From: Tricholoma matsutake
Taxonomy: Eukaryota > Basidiomycota > Agaricomycetes > Agaricales > Tricholomataceae
NCBI GenBank assembly: GCA_026075535.2
Contig: AP026542.1
Span: forward strand, 5,146,001-5,210,000
Length of the DNA stretch: 64,000 nt
Direction of reading: 5' to 3'
The position numbers and the translations under genes are program-made. Shown here piece by piece: positions 33,171 to 44,611 of this stretch. The notes beneath the pieces were generated by a model. The model was not told the DNA's origin, ran no database searches, and was given only the letters and a program-made list of their open reading frames with translations. Each line of letters begins with the position of its first letter. The first letter of the stretch is position 1.

Positions 33171-36100
33171 AACAGAAAGTGCAATCAAAAATTACAGGAA
33201 TGAAGACCAGACCATCACCATATGGGATCCAAATTCAGGTCAAGTTTTGACAATACTGACAATTCCTCGTGGAAAAGCACAACATCGCCTAAAAATTCAA
33301 TTATTGCAGCCAGCACAGCTCCATCCACCAACAGCAATAAATTTTCAGAAAGTTTCAAGGAATTGATCAATGATCAAGGAGAAATTGCACTAGTAGTCAA
33401 CTTTGATCCTCGACAGGATTCTGTATCAATTTCTTCATATGCTATTCTTCCTACTCATAGTCCCGATCTCTCGTCCTCCATTTTTGCCAGTTCATATTTA
33501 TCAGCTTCACAGATATTGCCAGCGCAGTTCATTCTTCACTCTGACTCTAGTCCTTGTATAGTATCAAACCAAGACATTCACGATATTCTATTAAACACAA
33601 AGACATGACATCGCAACATCGGAGTTGCTTCACCAACTCCAATTTTCTCCTCTAATGGTTTGCCCAAAATCTTCGCTGAAGGCATCGTCACTGGGAAAGG
33701 TGTGTCCACCAAGAAGAAATACAACCAGTCACACTGAAAGTTCGCCCAGTCGCAGCAGACCTCCCAGCCTGATTCTGAATAGTGCAAAATATCACTGGCA
33801 ATCCTCTTGCTGACATGCCTCACTAGAACCTACTATTCCACCATTTATTGCTCCAGGTAGATACACCGAAGAACGGTGCAATGCCATCGACAAAAACCAT
33901 CAAGATTTCCTATGGCCTCAAGAACACAATTTAATGCATGATTTTATGTGCAAGCAACACTTAGCTTTTGCTTGGGATGATTTGGAACGTGGAAGATTCC
34001 ATTCTGACTTCTTTCCAGATATAGAGATCCCCATAATTCCTCATATACCATTCATTGAGTGTAACATTCCTATTCCCCCAGGTCTTTATGAAGAAGTTTG
34101 CGTGATAGTTTGCAAGAAGATCAAGTGAGGGGTATATGAGTCCTTGAACTCATCCTATCGCTCACGTTGGTTTTGTGTTCTAAAGAAGGATGTAAAGTCA
34201 CTTCGCATAGTTCACAGCTTTGAACCCCTCAACCACATCACAATCAAGCACTCCAGTGTTCCGCCGATCCCAGACCATCTCACAGAACAGTTCGTGGGAA
34301 GGTCATGTGGTGCGATGTTAGACTTATTTGTTGGTCACAATGAGTGACTTATAGCAGAGTCTTCACAAGACTACACCACCTTCCAAACACCATTTGGCGT
34401 GCTCTGTCTAATCACCTTACCGATGGGTTGGACAAACTTGGTGCCAATCTTTCACAATGATATTACACACATCCTTCAACCCAAAATTCCTCATTTAATG
34501 ATACCTTATATCGACAACATTCCAGTTAAAGGCCCAGCATCGCACTATATGTTGGAGAATGGTAAGTACGAGACCGTCGCCACCAACCCTCATATCCATT
34601 GATTTGTCTGGGAACACTTTGTGAACCTCAATCGCATAGTACAATGCATGAAGTATGCAGGTGGGACATTCTCAGGAACCAAGCTCATGCTCTGTGTCCC
34701 TAAATTTTGGGTTATTGGTCATTGTTGCACTCATGAAGGTCGCATCACCGATGAATCCAGGGTCACAGCAATCCAAAAGTGGGGGCCCTGTGGCACACTT
34801 TCTGAAGTTTGTGCGTTCCTTGGTACTATGGGAGTACTTTGCATGTTTATTCGCAACTTCGCACATTGCACACATCATCTAGTCAAGCTCACTCGCAAGG
34901 ATGCACCATTTGAGTTTGGTGAACTACAGATAGCAGTGCAGGAGGACCTCAAGAGTGCTCTGCTAAAATCTCTGGCTTTGAAGGCAATCAATTACTCATC
35001 GTCTTCCCCTGTCATTCTCGCTGTTGATACATCCTACATCACAGTAGGATATATACTGTGTCAATGCGATGTCGATAATCTGAGCCAACGACATTACAAT
35101 CGGCTTGGATCCATTACACTAAACAAGCGGGAGGCGCGATTTTCACAACCAAAGCTCAAGATCTATGGCCCCTTTCACTCTCTTCGCACTCTCCACTTAT
35201 TCCTGATCAGGGTTCACCACCTCATCATAGAAACTGATGCACAATATATTAAAGGCATGCTGGCCAACCCAGACATTCAACCCTCAGCCAGTATAAATCA
35301 CTGGATAGTCACAATCCTTACTTTCCATTTTGACCTTGTTCATGTCAAGGGAACTTACCATGGACCTGATGGTCTTTCCTGTCACCCAGCACAGCCTGGT
35401 GATTTCCCAGACGAAGGAGAGGATGATTTCAAGGATTGGATAGATCACATGTATGGGTTCGTACACATGATTCAGGACTTGCCTTCTGGGGAATTATTCT
35501 CTGCACCTTCCCTCACTAGCACCTTCATCGCTACCATCGCTGGAGCTCAGGATTTAAGTGAGGAGGAGGACCTGTGCTATGCAGCAGTTCCTCACTCCAC
35601 AAAAGCAATTGCCAAAGACATAAGGCTTCAAAAAGTTCACAAGTGGCACATCGATTGGGTGCGACCTGATGGACTATCGGACAAGGAATACATAACATTC
35701 CTTCAATACTGCACAGAGTTCTTCCTGGATCACAATCAACTTTGGCGAAAGGACAGCCAAGGAGCCCACAAGCTAGTCATAGAACCTATGCACCACCTCG
35801 ATATCCTTAGCCAAATTCATGATAATATCGGTCACAAGAGGTTTTATGCAACTTGCGCAATTTTAATGCAGCGATTTTGGTGGCCCCATGTACAGGCAGA
35901 CATTGTCTGGTTTGTTTGCACATGTCATCTATGTCAAATCCAACAAACCACAAAGGTTCTAATACCTCCTGTCGTCTCAGCACCAGCTCCACTATTCACT
36001 AAAGTATACGTCGACATGATGCACATGCCTGGATCCAGCAGTTTTGGATTCTGTGTACAAGGGCGATGTTTGCTTGTACACTGGCCAGAGTTTCACATGC

Positions 36101-37003
36101 TGCAAACTCAGACAGCACAAACTGTTGGCAACTGGCTCTACCAGGATATCATCTGCTGATGGGCTGGACTTTGTGAAATTGTCACAGATAATGCACCCTT
36201 AATGATCAAAGCCGCACAATATTTAGCAAAGAAATATCATATTCATGCATTTATACAACTCTAGAGTGAATGGAATTGTTGAAAGATCACACTTTGATGT
36301 TTGCCAAGCGATGTTTAAAGCAGCGGATGGAGATGAAAGCTGCTGGTCACAAGTAGTGTACTCTGTCTTTTGGGCAGAGAGGATTACAATTTGCAGATGC
36401 ATGGGATGTTCACCCTACTACACTGTGACAGGAGCCCATCCAATAATTCCTCTCGACATCTCAGAAGTGACATACCTGCAGCCACCGCCCGATTCTGTTC
36501 TGTCAACAATGGATCTAATAGTTCGCTGAGCAATTGCTTTACAAAAATGCAAAGAAGACCTCAAACAACTTCATTCTCTCATTTTTGCCTCTTGCCTCAG
36601 GGCAGCAATTCATTTCGAGCAAGTTCATGTGCAAACCTTCCATGACTATAACTTCAAGTGATGTGATCTTGTGCTTCAGCATAATTCACAGATTGAATAT
36701 GCTCTAGATTGAAAACTCAAGCCCAGGTATCTCGGTTCTCTTATAGTAATTTCAAGAAACAAGGGAGGACCATATATTCTTTGTGAACTTGACAGAACAG
36801 TTTTACAGCGACCTATTGCAGCATTTCAACTAGTGCCCTACTTCTCCAGGACTTCAATTTTCTTGCCCCCGAATTTAATCGACATTAGCGATAACCGATT
36901 AAACCAACTTGAAGAAATGGACTTAGCAGAAGATTGCGACATCATCAATATTGAAGGGCCATCCACCAAGCTCTTTGAAGATGATGAGAACAACATTGAG
37001 TAG
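33171..37003 (+). pseudogene. Element A reverse transcriptase, RNase H and integrase
   Basis: RT blocks in order: FFPDIEIPIIPHIP, SRWFCVLKKD, LRIVHSFEPLN, TTFQTPFGV and YIDNIPVKGP, where the second catalytic aspartate of YxDD has become Asn. A long uninterrupted frame (34,621-36,159) then holds the RNase H-like part (VILAVDTSYITVGY; SQPKLKIYGPF; IIETDAQYIKGML), the integrase zinc-binding region (HDNIGHKRFYATCAILMQRFWWP, then CTCHLCQIQ) and the start of the catalytic core (YVDMMHMPG). The core continues after a TGA as IVTDNAP and VNGIVERSHFDV. In-frame stops at 34,126, 34,345, 34,600 and 36,157 are all TGA. The open 512-residue stretch is a retroelement piece, not a host gene. Confidence 0.85.
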
Positions 37004-37695
37004 TTACCCTTCATTTTATCCTAAGGTTGAAGAGGTTTTTAGCTTATAGTAGTCTTACACCTTCATATTTCAAAGTCACAATATCGCTTGCGAAGATTGC
37101 ACAGAGGATTCAAAGTTGTTTTTGATACCCTTATTGGCCATGATGTCTTCTGAGCCTCCTACCTTTCACTCCTACTTACTTAATTAAATATTCTTTTCTT
37201 TCAAAAACATTGGACAGAGTAATCATGGCGAAGTTGCGAAGTAAAGATTTTTTTAGACAAAAGGAATGCAACTAGTTACAAAGTGCTGCTAATTCTCATT
37301 GGACCTCCTCCCTCAGGCCCTGTAGCATGGCAATCTGCAAAGAAATGCGAACTCCCTCCAACTGAAGCGCTTCCATGCGACTTTCCTTCATAACCACAAA
37401 CTCCATAGGCAAGTTGAGTCACACTTTCTTTTGTGGGGGTTCCTCAATGATAGGGGAGGATGTGTGTTGAGTCGATGGTCCAGGTTGGGGAGGGGCCTGG
37501 CCAACAAATACTATGATATCTCAGTTAGGAAGAAAACAAACAGCCAGCGAAAGAGAAATGCACCTGGTTTGCAAACCTTCGTTTTCTTCAGTTTCTCAAT
37601 ATCACTCCCTTCACCATCCTCTGCTCCATTCCAGTAACATCTCTGCCTGTCCTTCTTACATTTCTCGTACCTTGCTTTGCCCACCCTTCAAATAC
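37004..37695. other. Element A 3' region without a recognised gene
   Basis: Between the pol stop and the solo LTR I see no family motif. A minus-strand helical stretch (near 37,300-37,420, MEFVVMKESRMEALQLEGV) could be a distal exon of the antisense gene at 38,620-39,299, but no splice path is clear. At 37,450 a purine tract GGGGAGGATG precedes TGTTGAGTC. Confidence 0.35.
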
Positions 37696-38420
37696 TGTTA
37701 CGATTTTCTGTTATCGTAACCCACGATGACCAGATGTACGCCGGCAAGACTGGGTACTTTAATTTTTCTCATTCGACTCGACTCACTTCCGATGGGAGAC
37801 ACTTTGACGCATGGTGACTCCATGGATCCCACGCATGCTGTGATACGACAGCCCTTTGACATGAGGTCCATGACATTGGATCCTTGACATTGGATCCATA
37901 ACATCGGACACCTCATGCTAGGCATGAGGCTATTCTCTTATTGATCCCTGACATGCTGCACCACAGCACTCCGTAACATCAGACGCCTCATGCAAGGCAT
38001 GAGGCCTGTCTTTTCTATTGTTCTTTCTATTTATACTTGATAATGATCCTGCATTCTGATTGGACAATAGGTATCTTCAAACCGTATATAAGCTGTAGTA
38101 ATACTGCCTGTGTTCCTCAGCTTGACCTAATTCAAATAACAGTCTTAGACTCAACCAGAACACTCGACAGCTTAGGAAGCCCCTAGCTGTGATAAACTCG
38201 AACTTGACAGTTGGAAAGCCTCCAACTGTGATATACAAACCAATAGTCTGCTCAGAAAGCCTCTGAGTACGGACAGCCGTGATGACTTGAGGAAGTACCC
38301 AAGTGAAGGCAGGAAGCCTGATACGCTAGGAAAGTCTCCTAGTGCGATACGAGACAGTTGGAAAGCCTCCAACTGTAACATACAAAGCCAAGGATGAGTT
38401 AAGGACCTATAGTCTTAACA
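37696..38420 (+). repeat. Solo LTR with 5-bp target duplication
   Basis: A 725-bp sequence starts TGTTACG and ends CTTAACA, flanked by AATAC at 37,691-37,695 and 38,421-38,425. It contains a TATA box (CGTATATAAGCTG, 38,082), two GCCTCATGC(T/A)(A/T)GGCATGAGGC palindromes (37,909; 37,988) and five or more repeats of (G/T)GAAAGCCTCCAACTGT near the right end. No internal coding sequence remains, so it arose by LTR-LTR recombination. It is a different family from A, B and C. Confidence 0.9.
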
Positions 38421-38619
38421 AATACAGTCCATTGCTTTTTGGAAGTTGCAACATCGATCGCACTATTATAACAGTTCACACTATTAAGGCAATATACAAT
38501 ATTCAAAATCAGGCACTCACCTTGGATCTAGGATGCCCATCGCCAGATGCCCTCATTGCGGGAAGTGGTCTGGAAGTCATCACTGTTGTCACAGCTCAAT
38601 CTACATCCCCTTTGCGAAG

Positions 38620-39299
38620 TCATCTTGGATGGGGCCTAGAGGGTTCTTGGGTACTGGGTGTTGGGGCCTCCTCAATCTTGTCATCATCATTGTTGGTAGG
38701 CATCTTTGTGTCCTCCCCTGCAGCCTCCCCTTTTGATGGTTGCAATGCCGCTATAGCCGTGTTTGCCTCCTCCAAAGTTATCTCCTTTGTTCTCCACCTG
38801 CCCATAATCTCCTTTTTCTTCTCTATCAACTCAGCTGCTGCCTTCTCAATTGCTACCTGTTTCTCTGCCGCCTCTTCTTTCTCCTGTTCTTTGTGAGTAA
38901 TATGTTCCATTTCCCACCATTCTAACTCTTTTGCCACCTTCACATCCTCATCCTCTTTTCGAACCTGCACAGCAAGGGAGGGCATGATTGTAGAACCCCA
39001 TTCCAACCATTCGCAATTTGTGAATCCACTGAAGGCATCAATGGCCAAGTTTAACATGTTGCCAGCACGCTCGTCGGTGTCAGCAGATCCTCCAGCCTCG
39101 ATGAATAAATCCTATATTAAGGTGACATGTTGCATGGTTAGTGGATAAATGAGAGGTTCCCTATGACACTTACCCAAGCTCCAGCGAACTCTTTCCCCCA
39201 TTTTTCAAAGTCAATGGCTTTGGGGATCGGACCTTCAGGGAGGGTCTTGAGCAAATCCACGATCTCGTCCAGGATGGTTGAAGCAATGAAATCGAGCAT
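38620..39299 (-). CDS. Unknown 205-residue protein, antisense within element A
   Basis: Two exons (39,299-39,174 and 39,111-38,620) joined by a canonical 62-nt intron (GTAAGT...AATATAG) give 205 residues with no internal stop. Residues 1-45 look globular (MLDFIASTILDEIVDLLKT; DFEKWGKEF). Residues 45-85 contain NMLNLAIDAFSGFTNCEWL. Residues 90-155 are a strongly charged helix, likely coiled coil (HKEQEKEEAAEKQVAIEKA). The tail is acidic and Pro/Ser-rich. I recognise no family. It lies between pol and the 3' LTR of element A, opposite to pol, and is intact while gag and pol are full of stops. It could be an accessory gene of the element, a captured host gene or a later nested insertion. Confidence 0.5.
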
Positions 39300-39801
39300 G
39301 TTGAAGTGTTTGAGTCGGATGTAGAAGACACAGTAGTGGTTGAAGTTGAAAGTTCCAGAACTTCCCATGCAGAAGTGAATGATCAACAAAACTCAATCGT
39401 CCGATCACAATGGGACGGTTTGTCATGTGACATTGCAGAATTCGCAAAATGTCCATTTTGCTTTGCCAAACTTTGCTGCTTCATATTGCCTCTTCATATT
39501 TTTTCACTCAATATCATGGAATCTACCAGAGCAGTATCTTTACATCACATTACTTTGTCTAACTTTGAAATAGTTCATGGATACTTTGGAACACCTCGCA
39601 CTTTGTCCTCCATCATCTACCTTCCCACGATCACTGAAAACAAAGTGATGTAACCAATTCCAGGTCAACATAACATGATGTGACAGGTGTGAAAGCATTC
39701 CACCAATCAACAACTCTATTTCAAACTCTGTTCTTATCGATCACTTGTCGAGTTTCCAGAATTATCCAAAGTCAATCATCATCACTCATGATGTTTATAC
39801 C

Positions 39802-40233
39802 ATGTCCAACTCAGCCTTTTGGACCCCAAGCTGGATTATCAATTTCTTAATGGTGGTAACTGTGTTTTCCCTCATATTTCTCATCTTGGTTGGCGTTATG
39901 GTGTACTGGTCTCGCTGGTCACTGTGGGTGAGGGAAGAGCATCAGGAAGCAGCAGTTGAACATGCCAACCAACATGTTAGAGCCAACCAAAGTCCTTTGC
40001 ATCGTGCTCAGGATCCGCAACATATAGTTCCTTCCATTTTTGGTGATACCATTGGTCTAACATCTGGGTCTGCGATTCCACTCCAGGAGCTCCCATCTCT
40101 GCCACTCCATATTACATCCACATTTGACATTCCACCAATCCCTTCTGTTGCTCCACCCAAACCACCCACTCATTCATATACCCCAATGGTTCCAGCAGTA
40201 CCTCCAGTCACTCCTCCTCATTCTGCGTCGTGA
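39802..40233 (+). CDS. Unknown small membrane protein in the env position of element A
   Basis: A 143-residue ORF (ATG at 39,802; a longer frame opens at a TTG at 39,745). Residues 7-36 hold one strong transmembrane segment (WIINFLMVVTVFSLIFLILV), followed at once by a Trp/Arg-rich stretch (YWSRWSLWVREEHQEAAVEH). The C-terminal ~90 residues are Pro/Ser/Thr-rich (VAPPKPPTHSYTPMVPAVPP). There is no cleavable signal and no cysteine pattern typical of viral envelope proteins. It ends 176 bp before the 3' LTR, where retroviruses and some Ty3 elements carry env. I infer a third element ORF of unknown role. It could also be an open frame by chance, but the hydropathy profile is not random-looking. 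Confidence 0.45.
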   Translation: MSNSAFWTPSWIINFLMVVTVFSLIFLILVGVMVYWSRWSLWVREEHQEAAVEHANQHVRANQSPLHRAQDPQHIVPSIFGDTIGLTSGSAIPLQELPSLPLHITSTFDIPPIPSVAPPKPPTHSYTPMVPAVPPVTPPHSAS

Positions 40234-40409
40234 ACATCCGGCGATCACTTCTTCCCAACAACAATTGCTTTTTAATCACTGTCCAAAAGATCATCCACAT
40301 GAGCACATTGCACTCAGGAAGGGTTCATCGGTATCATTCAGGTTGGTGGAGTCAGATAATGATGAAGAGGAGTGACTGAGGGCAGTCACAACTAAAGTGA
40401 GGAGGAGGT

Positions 40410-41160
40410 TGATACACCTTGTGCAGCCCTGGGCACGGATCTGCCTATTTTTTTATGTTTTTAGCCTGCCAACCATTATTCCTTCCTTTCATCCAGCATA
40501 CTGCAATATTCTGTGATATACCCCTAGCATCCTGTGACTCTTCTGTGATGTTTCAATTACTTCAGCAACATTCAGCAACATTCAGCAACATAGCGACTTC
40601 GGCGATATTTTCGATACAGCGAAAAGTTCACACACTGCCTTTGGGTATGGTTCTGACTGTTGACAGGCCTTCATTTCAGATTTACTTTAGTCTTATCTAT
40701 GTTGTCTAGGTTACTGCGACTGCATTCCACTTCTTCCAGTCTAGTCCTTCCTTCAATATAATAAAACAGCAGGCTAGCCTTAAACATAGGTTTCTTTTAT
40801 TAACTTCGATTATATTGTGATCCATAGTATATATTAGGTATTCAGGATTTATAGTATATAAACCCCCCTGTTCATAGTAGATAGTCAGAGAAGAATACAA
40901 TGATTAAATTCCCCTCTCACAGTTGAAAACTAAAAACCCTTCACCTCTCTCTAATCACCACTGTAGTGGTAGAGATTTATCACTAGGAACATCACCATAT
41001 ATTGCGGTCTATGCTGAGCAGACTTTAATACCCATCCCACTTCTATATCTTTGTTTGCAATCTATACTAAAAACAAGGCATCACTGAGACTCTTTGCACC
41101 CATAACTCGCATTCATTGTTTTGTTGTTTCTCTTAGGCTAGAGGCACAGAACGACTATCA
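40410..41160 (+). repeat. 3' LTR of element A
   Basis: This 751-bp LTR begins TGATACACCT after the purine tract AGTGAGGAGGAGG and ends GAACGACTATCA. It contains the TATA box TATAGTATATAAACC near 40,850. It lacks the hAT insertion that splits the 5' LTR and so shows the empty site. Confidence 0.92.
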
Positions 41161-42430
41161 GCGATGAGCTTCCTTGAGGACCATTGACAATGCACCACGT
41201 ACTTATGACACTCAAAAGTGCCCGCCCTGACAAATTCCATGAAGAACTGTGGGTCACCCCTCTCACATTCGATGCTATTGTTGCTGCAATTGCACCAGAT
41301 CCCATATTCCAGAACAACTCCAATAATGCCCAGACACCAGTGGAAGAACAATTGGCTATCACACTATATCAGTTTGGTCATGATGGCAATGCGGTGAGCC
41401 TTCAGAGCATTGCTAACTGGGCAGGATGTGGGAAGGGAACAGTCTTACTTGTTACTCAGTGGGTTATGGCAGCAACTCTGAGGATGGAGTTCATGGATGA
41501 AGCGGTGCATTTTCCTACTGCAGAGGAAAAGGAAACAGCAAAGAAGTGGGTCGATAAGCACTCATGCAAAGCTTGGCATGATGGTTGGTGCTTTGTCGAT
41601 GGAACTCTCATGCCACTTTCAGAGTGACCACGCTGGTTTGGTGAAAGTTATTTTGATTGAAAGAATTGATACTCCTTAAACATTCAAGCATGTCGTACTA
41701 TCCATCTTACCTGAGACTAATCTAACTTGATTCAAAGATAATCTCACTTCCTAACCTGTGAACTATTGATTTCAGATATGGATATACAGGAAGCACACAT
41801 GACTCAACAGCATGGGGTGGAACACAACTCACAAGCAACTACAAGGATGTTATGAAGGACAGTGAATGGGTATGGGCTGATTCAGCATATCCAGTACATC
41901 TCCATTTTGAGCAGACCAGTGACATTCTAATGTCAGCTTAGATTGATGTCTGGATAGTGGCACCATACAAGAAGCCAGAGCGAGATCTTCCTGAAAATGA
42001 TGCTTTCAATACTCAGGTTTCTAAGCTGCGCATTCAGTCTGAACATGCTATTGGGTTTCTCAAAGGACATTTCCATTCACTCAAGAATCTCCATGTAAAC
42101 ATCCATGACAAGGACAGCCACATACTCATGACATACTGGGTTGCTGCTTGTATCAGTCTTCATTCATTTGCAATGCAGTGCAAAGAGAAAGAAAGAGAGC
42201 TTGACTCTGATAATTCAGGCTCAAAAGATCCATTCGTTGCAGAGGGTTTGTCTTTCTCATCATCTGACTCTGAGGTTGACCTAGCCCAACCTCAACCTCT
42301 GTGTGCTTGTGCTCATACAGCATGGCTCTGAGCAGAAAAGGCTCAATGTAAAAACCTCAAAGCCAAACTTTTCCGAGCACAAGCACGCCATGCTGCATGA
42401 TCACGTGCGCAGCATCGTATTTCTTCTGGT
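41161..42430 (+). pseudogene. PIF/Harbinger-type transposase, 3' part
   Basis: This continues the 28,109-28,562 piece. Motifs in order: MHHVLMTLKSARPDKF, DPIFQNNSNNAQTPVEEQLA, SIANWAGCGKGTV, then the catalytic domain with D1 in FVDGTLMPL, D2 in YGYTGSTHDSTAW, WADSAYP, and the glutamate in QSEHAIGFLKGHF. An intron-like gap with an acceptor (TTGATTTCAG, ending 41,776) precedes YGYTGSTHD. The C-terminal tail has NLKAKLFRAQARHAA. Nonsense codons include TGA in DELP-GP, PLSE-PRW and ARHAA-SRA. The family is the DDE superfamily that moves Harbinger elements with help from a Myb-like partner; a partner-like gene lies just beyond, convergent. Confidence 0.75.
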
Positions 42431-42839
42431 TCTGACAGTTGAAGTTGTAAGGGTCAACTGGTGGAAGACTCAGATCCTGCACCTGTAGTTCTCCACCAAA
42501 GTAACCAGAGGGAGTCATTGATCCTGCACCAGACCATCCACCACTTGAGCTTGATGCAGCAGCATTTTGTGAGAACAAGGTGCTAAAGTCTGAGGTTGCC
42601 TTTAGTGCAGTTTAACCTAGCAACTGTGAAGGGAGACTCAGATAGACTGAACAGCTGGAGTCCAGAGTGAGCAACTGAAGAGTGCAAAACTCTGGACTCT
42701 GCAGTCTACATACTGTGAAACAAACAGTGATAAACACAAGGTGGAAACTACTCTAAGTGCCCATGAGTGTAACTACAAGTGATAGGACATGGAATAGAAG
42801 TAGGATAGAGGTAAAATAGAGAGATGGTGAATCATACAT
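42431..42839. other. Spacer between convergent Harbinger genes
   Basis: The minus strand reads a Ser/Gly-rich peptide (SSSSGGWSGAGSM...) at 42,357-42,578 that may be a last exon of the Myb-like gene, overlapping the end of the transposase. The rest is unremarkable. Confidence 0.35.
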
Positions 42840-44330
42840 TTAACACAAGGTGTGCCCAACACTGTGGTCATGGTCGATATGCCCCAGGTGAGCCATCTTC
42901 AGCTTGTATTCCAACTCCATCTTCTTTACAGCTATATCTGCTTTCAGCTTGTCCGCTTGCATCTTCACATCTGCCTTGGCTCTAACCTTTGCCACCTGCT
43001 TCTCTGTCTCTGCCCTGACCTTTGTCTTCTTTAGTTCCACCAATTTCTGAGTAGTCTCCTCCTCCTTGACGGAAACTGCATTCATCCTGTTGGCACCTGT
43101 CTTTGACTTTTTCGATGCAGACTGAGTTGCAGTAGCTGGAGTTGATTTGCCCTTCTGGGGAGCTGTCTTCTTGGGAGTGATGACAGGCTTTGCTTCTTCC
43201 AGTACAGTCACTTTGCACTTTGTGCTTCCCTTGGTTACAATTTGAACTTCCTCCTTTGACCCTTCATCTCTGAGTCCATCATCAGTCTTATGACTTTCAT
43301 TGCCAACCTCCTTACTCCCAGTATCATCACCATCACCATCAACATGCTGCATGTCATTGAAGCCTACAATTCCATCACTGGATGTGTCACCGAGTTCCAA
43401 GGTATGTGCACTGGCCAGTAGAAGTGATACATCATAATTTGACATGTTATTTCCGATTCCAGCTGGAACCTGGTTGGGCCACTCAGAGATGATGGCTTTC
43501 AACTGCCAGTACCACAGACATTTCATTTTGATTACAGCTAGTGGTGAGTGCTTATCAGTGCTTATGTTTCAGCAGTACTCTGAAGCAAACAATCACCCCA
43601 TTTGTTCATGAAAGGATTATCAAGCTCCATGTTGATTTCCTCCTCATGAGTTATGCCAGCACCTGTCTCCCACATTTTGTTGCAGTATTTGTGTACATCC
43701 TGTGTCATCCTGGAACAAGCAAAATCTATCAGCACCATCACTGAAGAAATCACAGCATGGAATGATACTCACCGCTTGAGCCAATTTTTTATCTTATGGC
43801 CCCACACTCCCTTTTCACTAGACGTTTTTGCCAGGGCAAATACATTCTGGTACTTTTCATGCTCCTCAAATATCTTCCTCACTAGTTCCCACTGGTACTC
43901 CGTCTTGGGCTTGCTACCCCCTTTAGCCAAGCTCTTATTGGCTCCTGGTAGCAGAAAGAGGCCCTGTTTGATTTCCTCATCTTCTTCAATTGCACCAACA
44001 AGAAGGAAGTTCAGATCCTCATCTTTCCAGCTGCAAATTCAAGTCATACATTCATATGACTGGGAAATGTTGAGAAGGGAAGTACTTACTTGACCTTTGG
44101 ACCATCCTCTGCCTTGGCACCTCCATCCAACTCTTCTTCACACTAGCCTGAGAATCTTCAGCTACAGCATTTCTTTTGGCTGCTTTTTTCATTGCTTTGT
44201 TGGTTTTTTTATGGGGTTCAGGCTCAGGAGAGGTAGAAGCATGTTCTGCTTCTTTAGCTTTGGATGATTTGGTTCGAGTGCAGGTAGGAGGCTTCTTCAC
44301 CCCTGCAGTATCTTTAGGCTTGGTTAGCAT
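42840..44330 (-). pseudogene. Myb/SANT-like protein of the Harbinger element
   Basis: It starts at MLTKPKDTAGVKKPP (44,330). A first exon, basic and Lys-rich, is joined across an intron (GTAAGT near 44,090 to TTTGCAG near 44,036) to NWKDEDLNFLLVGAIEEDEE. Next come KPKTEYQWELVRKIFEEHEK and GVWGHKIKNWLKR, a Myb/SANT-like DNA-binding domain. Further exons hold MTQDVHKYCNKMWETGAG and the long ORF 43,526-42,840 (LWYWQLKAIISEWPNQVPA; a charged C-terminal coiled coil). Harbinger elements encode a transposase and a separate Myb-like protein that binds the ends; the convergent layout fits. One frame slip is needed near 44,110, so it is probably not functional, although the long C-terminal ORF is open. 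Confidence 0.6.
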
Positions 44331-44611
44331 GTCGAGTCAAGAGCAAATGGCCATGGGATGTCTCAAGTGATTACATACTACAAGTAAAGGTACATTTGAA
44401 ATAGTAAAGTAAGGGGAGTGAATTGTCTTAGTGAATTGCAATTCAAAATGTTAAATCGCATCCAGAGGTGATTCGACAATCAAAAATTTGGGCAATTCAA
44501 GTGTTGATTCAAGTTGTTGAATTGGACCTGAATCACTGTTGAATTGGACCTGAATCACTATTGAATCACCACCCTGAATCGCCGTTGAATTGTCTACTCT
44601 GACTGCTACTA
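44331..44611. repeat. GAATTG/GATTCA-rich segment
   Basis: This is a dense run of TTGAATTGGACCTGAATCAC-type repeats (44,515-44,600) ending CTACTCTGACTGCTACTA. Its right part matches 27,714-27,790 in inverse orientation. It may be one end of a small MITE, but no target duplication was found. Confidence 0.4.

Larger units (their letters stand above)
28563..41160 (+). mobile_element. Ty3/gypsy retrotransposon A with nested insertions
   Basis: Two LTRs with inverted tips TGATA...TATCA border a gag-protease-RT-RNase H-integrase body. The element sits inside the Harbinger transposase. The bases beside it are ACGA on the left and GCGA on the right, a 4-bp duplication with one G/A difference, and the host frame reads across them. 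Later insertions are a hAT element in the 5' LTR (28,864-30,193) and a solo LTR (37,696-38,420). The pol ends at 37,003, yet 3.4 kb remain before the 3' LTR; that space holds two unknown intact ORFs. Where the two LTRs differ, the 3' copy often keeps CG where the 5' copy has CA or TG (for example near 40,590-40,625 against 28,755-28,790). Confidence 0.85.

Noticed and set aside
34621..36159. 512-codon frame as a host gene
   Set aside because: It is plainly RNase H plus integrase of element A, continuous with RT upstream and with the integrase core after a TGA.
37909..38006. Spaced palindromes GCCTCATGC...GGCATGAGGC as a CRISPR-like array
   Set aside because: There are only two units, inside a solo LTR of a eukaryotic genome, with no regular spacers.
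39802..40233. Calling the membrane ORF a viral envelope protein
   Set aside because: No signal peptide, no fusion peptide, no cysteine pattern and no cleavage site can be seen. Position alone is not enough.
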